Assembly (NCBI RefSeq): GCF_949987515.2
Contig: NC_082683.1
Location: 100,613,918 to 100,677,917, forward strand
Direction of reading: 5' to 3'
Origin: Delphinus delphis
Taxonomy: Eukaryota; Chordata; Mammalia; Artiodactyla; Delphinidae
Length of the DNA: 64,000 bases
Shown piece after piece: positions 33,802 through 47,039 of the stretch. The notes beneath the pieces are model-generated. The model did no database searches and had not been told where the DNA came from. It saw nothing but the letters and a program-made list of their open reading frames with translations. Made by a program: the position numbers and the translations under genes. Position 1 is the first letter of the stretch. The number at the start of each line of letters is the position of its first letter.

Positions 33802-34689
33802 CTAGAGAAGTTCCTTTAGCATTTGTTGTAAAGCTGGTTTGGTGGTGGTGAACTCTCTCAGCTTTTGCTTGTCTGTAAAGGTTTTAATTTCTCCATCAAA
33901 TCTGAATGAGATCCTTTTTGGGTAGAGTAATCTTGGTTGCAGGTTTTTCCCCCTACATCACTTTCAGTATGTCCTGCCAGTCCCTTCTGGCTTGCAGAGT
34001 TTCTGCTGAGAGATCAGCTGTGAACCTTATGGGGATTTCCTTGTGTGTTATTTGTTGTTTTTCCCTTGCTGCTTTTAATACGCTTTCTTTGTATTTAATT
34101 TTTGACAGTTTGAATATGTGTCTTGGCATATTTCTCCTTGGATTCATCCTGTATCAGACTCTCTGCGCTTCCTGGACTTGATTAACTATTTCCTTTCCCA
34201 TATTAGGGAAGTTTTCAACTATAATCTCTTCAAATATTTTCTCAGTCCCTTTCTTTTTCTCTTCTTCTTCTGGAACCCCTATAATTCGAATGTTGGTGCG
34301 TTTAATGTTGTCCCAGAGGTCTCTGAGACTGTCTTCAGCTCTTTTCATTCTTTTTTCTTTATTCTGCTCTGCAGTAGTTATTTCCACTATTTTATCTTCC
34401 AGGTCACTTATCCATTCTTCTGCCTCTGTTATTCTGCTATTGATCCCATCTAGAGTCTTTTTCATTTTATTTATTGTGTTGTTCATCATTGTTTGTTTCA
34501 TCTTTAGTTCTTCTAGGTCCTTGTTAAATGTTTCTTGCATCTTGTCTATTCTATTTCCAAGATTTTGGATCATCTTTACTATCATTATTCTGAATTCTTT
34601 TTCAGGTAGACTGCCTATTTCCTCTTCATTTGTTAGGTCTGGTGCATTTTTATCTTGCTCCTTCATCTGCTGTTTTTCTGTCTTCTCAT
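33802..34689 (-). pseudogene. L1-B ORF1 (RNA-binding chaperone protein), broken
   Basis: The start MRRQKN is at 34689, but the frame is lost within the first ten codons. The body is a 170-codon stretch (34154-34666) with a coiled coil (KMIQNLGNRIDKMQET, INSRITEAEEWISDLEDK) and the start of the RNA-recognition part (IRIIGVPEEEEKKKGTEKIF). A second frameshift near 34150 leads to the C-terminal domain (QARRDWQDILKVM), ending near 33802. Confidence 0.88.
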
Positions 34690-35186
34690 TTTGCTTATCT
34701 TCTTGTGTTTGGGGTCTCCTTTTTGCAGGCTGCAGGTTTGTAGTTCCCGTTGTTTTTGATGTCTGTCCCCAGTGGGTAAAGTTGGTTCAGTGGGTTGTGT
34801 AGGCTTCCTGGTGGGGGGGACTAGTGCCTGTGTTCTGTTGGATGAGCCTGATCTTGTCTTTCTGGTGGGCAGGTCCACGTCTGGTGGTGTGTTTTGCTGT
34901 GTTTGTAGCCTTATTATGATTTTAGGCAGCCTCTCTGCTAATGGGTTGGGTTGTGTTCCTGTCTTACTAGTTGTTTGGCATAGGTTTTCCAGCCCTGTAG
35001 GTTGCTGGTCGTTGAGTGAAGCTGGGTGTTGGTGTTGAGATGGAGATCTCTGGGAGATTTTCACCGTTTGATATTACATGGAGCTGGGAGGTCTCTTGTG
35101 GACCAGTGTCCTGAAGTTGGCTCTCCCACCTAAGAGGCATAGCAGTGACTCCTGGCTGCAGCGCCAATAGCCTTTTATCCACATGG

Positions 35187-35490
35187 CCATTCTATAGTGG
35201 CAGGCTGGGACTTTTGGAGCTGGGTGCTTCCGTAGTCATGTTCTTTCAGTCCATTGCCTGTCCAAGTTTTTTCCTCCTACGCCATGTGAAATGTCACTGG
35301 GCCTTGTCTTGCGGAATTTTCCAACTCCATCAGCAGCAGGAGTGCCACATCCCAGTGGTGACATTGAGAAGACCCATTCACTGGAGTGATGGGACCAAAA
35401 CCCTGAGTAAGACTTACGAGCCACAGAACCACGTCTGCTCCTGCGCCAAGCCCAAGGCTCTCCACTTGCACCTGCGCAGCCGCTGTTCCA
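35187..35490. other. Unassigned 305-bp segment between the L1-B 5' UTR and L1-A
   Basis: L1-B and L1-C are collinear up to 'ccacatgg'/'ccacacgg' (about 35186 in B, about 46996 in C) and then differ completely. This segment is GC-balanced and not T-rich like its surroundings. It has accidental open frames on both strands, none of which I recognise. It may be an alternative L1 5' UTR, a second RNA fused by template switching, or a remnant of another insertion. Confidence 0.5.
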
Positions 35491-35496
35491 TATGTT

Positions 35497-38400
35497 TATC
35501 TTTGTTTTTATTTCCATTACTCTAGGAGGTGGATCAAAAAATATTTTGCTGTGATTTATGTCAAAGAGTGTTCTTCCTATGTTTTCCTCTAAGCGTTTTA
35601 TAGTGTCCGGTCTTACATTTAGGTCTCTAATCCATTTTGAGTTTATTTTTGTGTATGGTGTTAGGGAGTGTTCTAATTTCATTCTTTTACATGTAGCTGT
35701 CCAGTTTTCCCAGCACCACTTATTGAAGAAACTGTCTTGTCTCCATTGTATATCCTTGCCTCCTTTGTCATAGATTAGTTGACAATAGGTGCATGGGTTT
35801 ATCTCTGGGCTTTCTATCTTGTTCCATTGATCTATAGTTCTGTTTTTGTGCCAGTACCATATTGTCTTGATTACTGTAGCTTTGAAGTCAGGGAGTCTGA
35901 TTCCTCCAGCTCTGTATTTCTCCCTCAAGACTGCTTTGGCTATTCGGAGTCTTCTGTGTCTCCATACAAATTTTAAGATTTTTTTGTTGTAATTCTGTAA
36001 AAAATGCTATTGGTATTTTGATAGGGATTGCATTGAATCTGTAGATTGCTTTGGGTAGTATAGTTATTTTCACAATACTGATTCTTCCAATTCAAGAACA
36101 TGGTATATCTCTCCATCTGTTGGTATCATCTGTAATTTCTTTCCTCAGTGTCTTATAGTTTTCTGCATACACGTCTTTTGTCTCCCTAGGTAGGTTTATT
36201 CCTAGGTATTTTCTTTTTGTTGCAAAGGTAAATGGCAGTGTTTCCTTAATTTCTCTTTCAGATTTTTCATCATTAGTATATAGGAATGCAAGAGATTTCT
36301 GTGCATTAATTTTATATCCTGCAGCTTTACCAAATTCATTGATTACCTCTAGTAGTTTTCTGGTGGCATCTTTAGGATTCTCTATGTATAGTATCATGTC
36401 ATCTGCAAACAGTGACAGTTTCACTTCTTCATTTCCTATTCATATTCCTTTTATTTCTTTTTTTCTCTGATTGCCATGGCTAGGACTTCCAAAACTATGT
36501 TTAATAATAGTGGTGAGAGTGGACATCCTTGTCTTGTTCCTGGTCTTAGAGGAAATGCTTTCAGTTTTTCACCATTGAGAATGGTGTTTGCTTTGCGTTT
36601 GTCATATATGGCCTTTATTATGTTGAGGTAGGTTCCCTCTATGCCCACTTTCTAGAGAGTTTTTATCATAAATGGGTGTTGAATTTTGCCAAAAGCTTTT
36701 TCTGTATCTATTGAGATGATCATATGGTTTTTATTCTTCAATTTGTTAATATGGTGTATCACATTGATTGATTTGCATATATTGAAGAATCCTTGCATCT
36801 TTGGGATAAATCCCACTTGATCATGGTGTATGATCCTTTTAATGTGTTGTTGGATTTTGTTTGCTAGTATTTTGTTGAGGATTTTTGCATCTATGTTCAT
36901 CAATGATATTGGTCTGTAATTTTTTTTTTTTGTAGTATCTTTGTCTGGTTTTGGTATCAGGGTGATGGTGGCCTCATAGAATGAGTTTCAGAGTGTTCCT
37001 TCCTCTGCAATTTCTTGGAAGAGTTTGAGAAGGATAGGTGTTAGCTCTTCTCTAAATGTTTGATAGAATTCACCTCTGAAGCTATCTGGTCCTGGACTTT
37101 TGTTTGTTGGAAGATGTTTAATCACAGTTTCATTTTCATTACTTGTGATTGGTCTGTTCATATTATTTTCTGTTTCTTCCTGGTTCAGTCTTGGAAGGTT
37201 ATACCTTTCTAAGAATTTGTCCATTTCTTCCAGATTTTCCATTTTAGTGGCTAGAGTTACTTGTAGTAGTCTCTTAGGATGCTTTGTATTTCTGTGGTGT
37301 CTGTTGTAACTTCTCCTTTTTCATTTCTAATTTTATTGATTTGAGTCCTCTCCCTCTTTTTCTTGATGAGTGTGGCTAATGGCTTATCACTTTTGTTTAT
37401 CTCCTCAAAGGACCAGCTTTTAGTTTTATTGATCTTTGCTATTGTTTTCTTTGTTTCTATTTCATTTATTTCTGCTGTGATCTTTATGATTTCTTTCCTT
37501 CTGCTAACTTTTGGTTTTGTTTGTTCTTCTTTCTTTAGTTCGTTTAGGTGTAAGGTTAAACTGTTTATTTGAGATTTTTCTTGTATCTTGAGGTAGGATT
37601 GTATTGGTATAAACTTCCCTCTTAGAACTGCTTTTGCTGCATCCCATAGGTTTTGGATCATCGTGTTTTCATTGTCATTTGTCTCTAGGTATTTTTTGAT
37701 TTCCTCTTTGATTTTTTCAGTGATCTCTTGGTTATTTAGTAACGTATTGTTTAGCCTCTATGCATTTGTGTTTTTTACGTTTTTTCCTTGTAATTCACTT
37801 CTAATCTCATAGCATTGTGGGCAGAAAACATGCTTGATATGATTTCAATTTTCTTAAATTTACTGTGGCTTGATTTGTGACCCAAGATGTGATCTATCCT
37901 GGAGAATATTCCATGTGCACTTAAGAAGAAGGTGTAATCTGCTGTTTTTGGATGGAATGTCCTATAAATATCAATTAAATCTATTTGGTCTATTGTGTCA
38001 TTTAAAGCTTGTGTTTCCTTATTAATTTTCTGTTTGGATGATCTGTCCATTGGTGTAAGTGAGGTTTACAGCCCCCCAATATTATTGTGTTGCTGTCGAT
38101 TTCCTCCTTTATAGTTGGTAGCAGTTGCCTTATGTATTGAGGTGCTCCTATGTTGGGTGCATATATGTTTATAATTGTTATATCTTCTTCTTGGATTCAT
38201 CCCTTGATCATTATGTAGTGTCCTTCCTTTCCTCTTGTAACATTCTTTATTTTAAAGTTTATTTTATCTGATATAAGTATTGCTACTCCAGCTTTCTTCT
38301 GATTTCCATTTGCATGGAATATCTTTTCTATCCACTCACTTTCAGTCTGTATGTGTCCCTAGGCCTAAAGTGGGTGTCTTGTAGACAGCACATATATGGG

Positions 38401-39795
38401 TCTTGTTTTTGTGTCCATTCAGCAAGCCTGTGTCTTTTGTTTGGAGCATTTAATCCATTCATGTTTAAGGTAATTATCGATATGTATGTTCCTATGACCA
38501 TTTTCTTAATTGTTTTGGGTTTGTTTTTGTCGGCCCTTTTCTTCTCTTGTGTTTCCCTCTTAGCGAAGTTCCTTTAGCATTTCTTGTACAGCTGGTTTGG
38601 TGGTGCTGAATTCTCTTAGCTTTTGCTTGTCTGTAAAGCTTTTGATTTCTCCATCCAATCTGAATGAGATCCTTGCCAGGTAGAGTAATCTTGGTTGTAG
38701 GTTCTTCCCTTTCATCTCTTTAAGTGTGTCATGCCACTCCCTTGTGGCTTGTAGAGTTTTTGCTGAGAAATCAGCTGTTAACCTTATGGGAATTCCCTTG
38801 TATATTATTTGTCATTTTTCCCTTGCTGCTTTCAATAATTTTTCTTTGTTTTTAATTTTTGCCAATTTGATTACTATGTGTCTCGGCGTGTTTCTCCGTG
38901 GGTTTATCCTGTATGGGACTCTCTGCGCTTCCTGGACTTGTGTGGCTATTTCCTTTCCCATGTTAGGGAATTTTTTGACTATAATCTCTTCAAATATTTT
39001 CTTGGGTCCTTTCTCTCTCTCTTCTCATTCTGGCACCCCTATAATGCGAATGTTGTTGCATTTAATATTGTCCCAGAGGTCTCTTAGGCTCTCTTCATTT
39101 CTTTTCATTCTGTTTTCTTTATTCTGTTCTGCAGCAGTGAGTTCCACCGTTCTGTCTTCCAGGTCACTTATCCGTTTTCCGCCTCAGTTATTCTTCTATT
39201 GATTCCTTCTAGTGTAGTTTTCATTTCAGTTATTGTACTGTTCATCTCTGTTTGTTCTTTAATTCTTTTAGGTCTTTGTTAAATATTTCTTGCATCTTCT
39301 CAATCTTTGCCTCCATTCTTTTTCTGAGGTCCTGCATCATCTTCACTATCATTATTCTGAATTCTTTTTCTGGAAGGTTGCCTATCTCCTCTTCATTTAG
39401 TTGTTTTTCTGGGGTTTTATCTTGTTTCTTCATCTGGTACATAGCCCTCTGCCTTTTCATTTGTTTATCTTTCTGTGAATGTAGTTTTCATTCCCCAGGT
39501 TGCAGGATTGTAGTTCTTCTTGCTTCTGCTCTCTGCCCATTGGTGGATGAGGATATCTAAGGGGCTTGTGCCTGAAACTGCCTTTTACCCCTTGTTCTCC
39601 TTCTAGACAGTTGCCGTGGGTTTTTAGGCTCTGCATATGGGAAGATCAGATTCCTTCCATAGAGTGTTATAAACGTGCGCTTGATGCATTCTCAAGGTTT
39701 TAGCGGCTGGCTAGGCAAGTCTGAAATATGTAGGGTAGGCTGGAACTCTGGAGCATGGCCTGAAGCTGCTGCCCACAGGTGGAATGTCTTCGTCC
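35497..39795 (-). mobile_element. L1-A, 5' part (ORF2, ORF1, partial 5' UTR)
   Basis: The L1-A sequence resumes at 'ggaggtggatcaaaaaat' (35525 on). ORF2 continues to its start at about 38501 (MVIGTYI), in at least six frames (for example [12 protein letters not shown] near 36390 and [15 protein letters not shown] near 36540). ORF1 lies at about 38570-39460 (MKRQRAMYQMKKQDK, EEEIGNLPEKEFRIM). A short 5' UTR ends near 39795. It is more decayed than L1-B, consistent with being the older host. Confidence 0.88.
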
Positions 39796-39814
39796 TGTAG
39801 TCTTTTTTTTCTTA

Positions 39815-41355
39815 ATTTAGGATTCAGAGGCCGTAATAATAATTCTTAGTGGGAAATGTCTTATATTTTGATTTGATTGAATTTTGAAATTTCATTTATT
39901 AGCCATGTTGGATTATGAACTATTTTCAGGAAAATGTGACCCTATTTTATCATGTGGTGTTGTTAATATTCAACTTTCATGGCTAAAAGAGAGAGAAGTT
40001 TGTAGTTATTTTGTGAATTTATGACCATTTAGTTAGCTAATTTTAATAAGTCTATGCTTCATATTTATAAAGCTTCATATTTATAATTGTGGAGAATTAT
40101 AAACATATATAAACATTTTTTTCCAATTTTGGTGAAAAGAATTATTTTATAAATTAAGATAATTCATGGATTGGCAGGCATTTTTCTGGAAATCTCTATA
40201 ACTTTCTATAATCTTTATTATTAACTTTGAATACTTATATAATTAAAATAATTGTAAGCAGTAGTGCCTGTTAGGATGTTTGGTTGAACTTTGAAACCCA
40301 ATTTATGCTTTTCCTTTTGCAAAGCTTACTTTTCCATTAAAGACTAGACTGTTTAGAACATCCAAAATTGTACTATCCAATGGTAAATAATATTTTTAGT
40401 ATTATTTTACATTAGAATGATTGTGAATGCATATTTCACCCACTTTTTAAATCTTCCTTTAAAGCATAACATACTGTCTTAAATCACTGCATATACCTAT
40501 GTTCTTTAGAATTGGTCAATTGAATGTTGTAGACTATGGGATAATTAAATCTGATATTGAATATAAGTGGCTGTTATTGTCATATTGAAAGATCGAATGC
40601 ATAATGTGATTTTGCTCTTAGTAGAGCAATATATTATGAGAAGTTTGGATAAGGAATTCCAGGACTGTGAAATAGTTCTATGTGTGTTTCTTAGCACTAT
40701 CTTAGGTGGAAACATATACAAGAAGTGAAATACCATGTTCTTGAGAAATCTCTAATTATTGTAGGAGAAAGTTTGAATTCATAAAATCATTAGAACCATG
40801 TTTCAAAAATTAAAGGAGTGAGAGAGACTTCTATTTAGGATTAGGGAAGGAAGTATTAGAACTTCTATTTCTATTTATTCTTAATGCTTTATATATGTTT
40901 TATAATGAATAATATAATATATGTATTTTATATAAATTTATAAAATATAAATATGTATTTGTATTAAATATTTATATATTTGGAGTGAATGCTCACAGAT
41001 TTCTTATTGATGGAAATGTGTTAATGCTGTTAACAAGAGGAAGCCAAAGGTATCAATGTGGACTGCAGAGTTGGAAAAGGCTTTATAGAATAGGTAGATT
41101 TAAAAAACAAAGTAGAGTTTAAGATACAGAGAGGATTTGGATAGTTGTAGAGAATGATGGAGTGTGCAAAGTATTATGTTTAGGAGAGTATCATTAACAA
41201 TGATGTAAGTACTCAACATTAGTTTATTTCCTTCTTTGGTTGATAGTATAGTTCTCAAAACCAAAAAATCTTCTTTCTCCCTTACCTTTCACTTCTAATT
41301 GGTTATCTAATGCTGTTGTTTCTAACTCTTAATATCTAGCTCTTAAAATCTAACT
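39815..41355. other. Intronic sequence between L1-A and L1-C, nothing recognised
   Basis: Very AT-rich, with a patch of near-pure A/T near 40900-40980. No gene or repeat family is recognisable, apart from a possible old repeat near 41040-41180. Confidence 0.45.
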
Positions 41356-41741
41356 AATTTAAGAGTTTTTTTTTTAACATCTTTATTGGGGTATAATTGC
41401 TTTACAATGGTGTGTTAGTTTCTGCTTTATAACAAAGTGAATCAGTCATACATAAACATATGTTCCCATATGTCTTCCCTCTTGCGTCTCCCTCCCTCCC
41501 ACCCTCCCTATCCCACCCCTCCAGGCTGTCACAAAGCACCGAGCCAATATCCCTGTGCCATGCGGCTGCTTCCCAATAGCTATCTACCTTTCTACGTTTG
41601 TTAGTGTGTATATGCCCATGACTCTCTCTTGCCCTGTCACAGCTCACCCTTCCCCCTCCCCATAACCTCAAGTCCGTTCTCTAGGAGGTCTGCGTCTTTA
41701 TTCCTGCCTTACCCCTAGGTTCTTCATGACATTTTTTTTTC

Positions 41742-44700
41742 TTAAATTCCATATATATGTGTAAGCATACGGTATTTGTCTTTTTCTTTCTGACTTACTT
41801 CACTCTGTATGACAGACTCTAGGTCTATCCACCTCATTACAAATAGCTCAATTTCGTTTCTTTTTATGGCTGAGTAATATTCCATTGTATATATGTGCCA
41901 CATCTTCTTTATCCATTCATCCGATGATGGGCACTTAGGTTGTTTCCATCTCCGGGCTATTGTAAATAGAGCTGCAATGAACATTTTGGTACATGACTCT
42001 TTTTGAATTTTGGTTTTCTCAGGGTATATGCCCAGTAGTGGGATTGCTGGGTCATATGGTAGTTCTGTTTGTAGTTTTTTAAGGAACCTCCATACTGTTC
42101 TCCATAGTGGCTGTACCAATTCACATTCCCACCAGCAGTGCAAGAGGGTTCCCTTTTCTCCACACCCTCTCTAGCATTTATTGTTTCTAGATTTTTTGAT
42201 GATGGCCATTCTGACTGGTGTGAGATGATATCTCATTGTAGTTTTGATTTGCATTTCTCTAATGATGAATGATGTTTGTTGTGTTTGTTGGCAGTCTGTA
42301 TATCTTCTTTGGAGAAATGTCTATTTAGGTCTTCTGCCCATTTTTGGATTGGGTTGTTTGTTTTCTTGTTATTGAGCTGCATGAGCTGCTTGTAAATTTT
42401 GGAGATTAATCCTTTGTCGGTTGCTACATTTGCAAATATATTCTCCCATTCTGAGGGTTGTCTTTTGGTCTTGTTTATGGTTTCCTTTGCTGTGCAAAGG
42501 CTTTGAAGTTTCATTAGGTCCCATTTGTTTATTTTTGTTTTTATTTCCATTACTCTAGGAGGTGGGTCAGAAAGGATCTTGCTGTCATTTATGTCATAGA
42601 GTGTTCTGCCTATGTTTTCCTCTAAGAGTTTGATAGTTTCTGGCCTTACATTTAGGTCTTTAATCCATTTTGAGCTTATTTTTGTGTATGGTGTTAGGGA
42701 GTGATCTAATCTCATACTTTTACATGTACCTGTCCAGTTTTCCCAGCACCACTTATTGAAGAGGCTGTCCTTTCTCCACTGTACATTACTGCCACCTTTA
42801 TCAAAGATAAGGTGTCCATATGTGCATGGGTTTATCTCTGGGCTTTCTATCCTGTTCCATTGATCTATCTTTTTGTTTTTGTGCCAGTACCATACCGTCT
42901 TGATAACTGTAGCTTTGTAGTATAGTCTGAAGTCAGGGAGCCTGATTCCTCCAGTTCCTTCTTTCGTTCTCAAGATTGCTTTGGCTATTCGGAGTCTTTT
43001 GTGTTTCCATACAAATTGCAAAATTTTTTGTTCTAGTTCTGTGAAAAATGCCAGTGGTAGTTTGATAGGGATTGCATTGAATCTATAGATTGCTTTGGGT
43101 AGTAGAGTCATTTTCACAATGTTGATTCTTCCAATCCAAGAACATGGTATATCTCTCCATCTATTTGTATCATCTTTAATTTCTTTCATCAGTGTCTTAT
43201 AATTTTCTGCATACAGGTCTTTTGTCTCCTTAGGTAGGCTTATTCCTAGATATTTTATTCTTTTTGTTGCAGTGGTAAATGGGAGTGTTTTCTTGATTTC
43301 ACTTTCAGATTTTTCATCATGAGTATATAGGAATGCCAGAGATTTCTGTGCATTAATTTTGTATTCTGCCACTTTACCAAATTCATTGATTAGCTCTAGT
43401 AGTTTCCTGGTAGCATCTTTAGGATTCTCTATGTATAGGACCATGTCATCTGCAAACAGTGACAGCTTTACTTCTTCTTTTCCGATTTGGATTCCTTTTA
43501 TTTCCTTTTCTTCTCTGATTGCTGTGGCTAAAACTTCCAAAACTATGTTGAATAAGAGTGTTGAGAGTGGGCAACCTTGTCTTGTTCCTGATCTTAGTGG
43601 AAATGCTTTCAGTTTTTCACCATTGAGGATGATGTTTGCTGTGGGCTTGTCATATATGGCCTTTATTATGTTGAGGAAAGTTCCCTCTATGCCTACTTTC
43701 TGCGGGGTTTTTATCATAAATGGGTGTTGAATTTTGTCAAAAGCTTTCTCTGCATCTATTGAGATGATCATATGGTTTTTCTCCTTCAATTTGTTAATAT
43801 GGTTTATCACATTGATAGATTTGCGTATATTGAAGAATCCTTGCATTCCTGGAATAAACCCCACTTGATCATGGTGTATGATCCTTTTAATGTGCTGTTG
43901 GATTCTGTTTGCTAGTATTTCGTTGAGGATTTTTGCATCTCTGTTCATCAGTGATATTGGCCTGTAGTTTTCTTTCTTTGTGACATCCTTGTCTGGTTTT
44001 GGTATCAAGGTGATGGTGGCCTCGTAGAAGGAATTTGGGAGTGTTCCTCCCTCTGCTATATTTTGGAAGAGTTTGAGAAGGATAGGTGTTAGCTCTTCTC
44101 TAAATGTTTGATAGAATTCGCCTGTGAAGCCATCTGGTCCTGGGCTTTTCTTTGTTGGAAGATTTTTAATCACAGTTTCAATTTCAGTGCTTGTGATTGG
44201 TCTGTTCATATTTTCTATTTCTTCCTGTTTCAGTCTTGGCAGGTTGTGCATTTCTAAGAATTTGTCCATTTCTTCCAGGTTGTGCATTTTATTGGCATAG
44301 AGTTCTTGTAGTAATCTCTCATTATCTCTTTTATTTCTGCAGTGTCAGTTGTTACCTCTCCTTATTCATTTCTAATTCTATTGATTTGAGTCTTCTCCCT
44401 TTTTTTCTTGATGAGTCTGGCTAGTGGTTTATCTATTTTGTTTATCTTCTCAAAGAACCAGCTTTTAGTTTTATTGATCTTTGCTATTGTTTCCTTCATT
44501 TCTTTTTCATTTATTTCTGATCTGATTTTTATGATTTCTTTACTTCTGCTAGCTTTGGGGTTTTTTTGTTCTTCTTTCTCTAATTGCTTGAGGTGCAAGG
44601 TTAGGTTGTTTATTCGAGATGTTTCCTGCTTCTTAAGGTGGGCTTGTATTGCTATAAACTTCCCCCTTAGAACTGCTTTTGCTGCATCCCACAGGTTTTG

Positions 44701-45548
44701 GGTCGTTGTGTCTCCATTGTCATTTGTTTCTAGGTATTTTTTGATTTCCTCTTTGATTTCTTCAGTGATCACTTCATTATTAAGTAGTGTATTGTTTAGC
44801 CTCCATGTGTTTGTATTTTTTACAGATCTTTTCCTGTAATTGATATCTAGTCTCATGGCGTTGTGGTCAAAAAAGATACTTGATACAATTTCAATTTTCT
44901 TAAATTTACCAAGGCTTGATTTGTGACCTAAGATATGATCTATCCTGGAGAATGTTCCATGAGCACTTGAAAAAAATGTGTATTGTGTTGTTTTTGGATG
45001 GAGTGTCCTATAAATATCAATTAAGTCCATCTTGTTTAATGTATCATTTAAAGCTTGTGTTTCCTTATTTATTTTCATTTTGGATGATCTGTCCATGGGT
45101 GAAACTGGGGTGTTTAAGTCCCCTACTATGAATGTGTTACTGTCGATTTCCCCTTTTATGGCTGTTAGTATTTGCCTTATGTATTGAGGTGCTCCTATGT
45201 TGGGTGCATAAATATTTACAATTGTTATATCTTCTTCTTGGATCGATCCCTTGATCATTATGTAGTGTCCTTCTTTGTCTCTTTTAATAGTCCTTATTTA
45301 AAGTCTATTTTGTCTGATATGAGAATTGCTACTCCAGCTTTCTTTTGGTTTCCATTTGCATGGAATATCTTTTTCCATCCCCTTACTTTCAGTCTGTATA
45401 TGTCTGTAGGTCTGAAGTGGGTCTCTTGTAGACAGCATATATAAGGGTCTTGTTTTTGTATCCATTCAGCTAATCTCTGTCTTTTGGTGAGAGCATTTAG
45501 TCCATTTACATTTAAGGTAATTATCGATATGTATGTTCCTATTCCCAT
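41742..45548 (-). pseudogene. L1-C ORF2 (endonuclease-reverse transcriptase), broken
   Basis: It starts MGIGTYISIITLNVNGLN at 45548. A one-base loss near 45298 breaks the frame after 84 codons. The endonuclease continues in a 298-codon stretch (44362-45258), where the usual SDHNA reads FDHNA, a change next to the catalytic pair. A 684-codon stretch (42233-44287) holds the reverse transcriptase, with [14 protein letters not shown] and FADDMVLY. A small deletion near 42270 and a shift near 42160 separate the last 133 codons ([22 protein letters not shown]). Compared with L1-B the long reverse-transcriptase stretch is better preserved. Confidence 0.93.
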
Positions 45549-45605
45549 ATTCTAAATTGTTTTGGGTTCGTTATTATAGGTCTTTCCTTCTCTTGTGTTT
45601 CTTGC

Positions 45606-46497
45606 CTAGAGAAGATCCTTTAGCATTTGTTGTAAAGCTGGTTTGGTGGTGGTGAACTCTCTCAGCTTTTGCTTGTCTGTAAAGGTTTTAATTTCTCCAT
45701 CAAATCTGAATGAGTTCCTTTTTGGGTAGATTAGTCTTGGCTGCAGGTTTTTCTCCTTCATCACTTTCAGTATGTCCTGCCACTACCTTCTGGCTTGTAG
45801 GGTTTCTGCTGAGAGATCAGCTGTTAACCTTATGGGGATTCCCTTATGTGTTATTTGTTGTTTTTCCCTTGCTGCTTTTAATATGTTTTCTTTGTATTTA
45901 ATTTTTGACAGTTTGATTAATATGTGTCTTGGCGTATTTCTCCTTATTTATCCTGTATGGGACTCTCTGTGCTTCCTGGACTTGATTAACTATTTCCTTT
46001 CCCATATTAGGGAAGTTTTCAACTATAATCTCTTCAAATATTTTCTCAGTCCCTTTCTTTTTCTCTTCTTCTTCTGGAACCCCTATAATTCGAATGTTGG
46101 TGCGTTTAATGTTGTCCCAGAGGTCTCTGAGACTGTCCTCAGTTCTTTTCATTCTTTTTTCTTTATTCTGCTCTGCAGTAGTTATTTCCACTATTTTATC
46201 TTCCAGGTCACTTATCCGTTCTTCTGCCTCAGTTATTCTGCTATTGATCCCATCTAGAGTACTTTTAATTTCATTTATTGTGTTGTTCATCGTTGCTTGT
46301 TTCATTTTTATTTCTTCTAGGTCCTTGTTAACTGATTCTTGCATTTTGTCCATTCTATTTTCAAGATTTCGGATCATCCTTAACATCATTATTCTGAATT
46401 CTTTTTCAGGTAGACTGCCTATTTCCTCTTCATTTGTTAGGTCTGGTGCATTTTTATCTTGCTCCTTCATCTGCTGTGTGTTTTTCTGTCTTCTCAT
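45606..46497 (-). pseudogene. L1-C ORF1, mostly open
   Basis: The start MRRQKNTQQMKEQDKNAP is at 46497. The first 199 codons are open, with the coiled coil (NLENRMDKMQES, INSRITEAEERISDLEDK) and RNA-binding part (IRIIGVPEEEE, IVENFPNMGKEI). A deletion near 45945 then shifts the frame before the C-terminal domain. The frame that ends ALQQMLKDLL and stops at 45606 is the original C-terminus. Confidence 0.9.
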
Positions 46498-47039
46498 TTT
46501 GCTTATCTTACTGTGTTTGGGGTCTCCTTTTTGCAGACTGCAGGTTTGTAGTTCCCGTTGTTTTTGATGTCTGTCCCCAGTGGCTAAGGTTGGTTCAGTG
46601 GGTTGTGTAGGCTTCCTGGTGGAGGGGACTAGTGCCTGTGTTCTGGTGGATAAGGCTGGATCTTGTCTCTCTAGTGGGCAGGTTCACGTCTGGTGGTGTG
46701 TTTTGGGGTGTCTGTGGCCTTATTATGATTTTAGGCAGCCTCTCTGCTAATGGGTGGGGTTGTGTTCCTGTTTTGCTAGTTGTTTGGCATAGGTTGTCCA
46801 GCACTGTGGCTTGCTGGTCGTTGAGTGAAGCTGGGTGCTGGTGTTAAGATGGAGGTCTCTGGGAGATTTTCGCCGTTTGATATTATGTGGAGCTGGGAGG
46901 TCTGTTGTGGACCAGTGTCCTGAAGTTGTCTCTCCTACCTCAGAGGCAGAGCCCTGACTCCTGGCTGGAGCACCAAGAGCCTTTCATCCACACGGCTCAG
47001 AATAAAAGGGAGAAAAAGTAGAGGGAATTAGTAAAAGTA

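Larger units (their letters stand above)
29552..35490 (-). mobile_element. L1-B, near full-length, inserted into L1-A
   Basis: An L1 of about 5.9 kb on the reverse strand. It has a 3' UTR (29563-29931), ORF2 (29932-33743), a short inter-ORF gap, ORF1 (33802-34689) and a 5' UTR (34690 to about 35186). An unassigned segment follows to 35490. L1-A is interrupted at 'cccatttgtttat' and resumes after 'atgtttatctttg', which look like decayed copies of one target site. Four frame breaks in ORF2 make it inactive. Confidence 0.9.

Noticed and set aside
35145..35525. 126-codon + strand frame across the unexplained segment, as an exon
   Set aside because: It spans the L1-B 5' UTR, the unknown segment and L1-A, so it cannot be one natural exon. 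I also see no matching splice sites.
42233..44287. Long open frame (684 codons) as a host gene
   Set aside because: It is the reverse-transcriptase part of L1-C ORF2.
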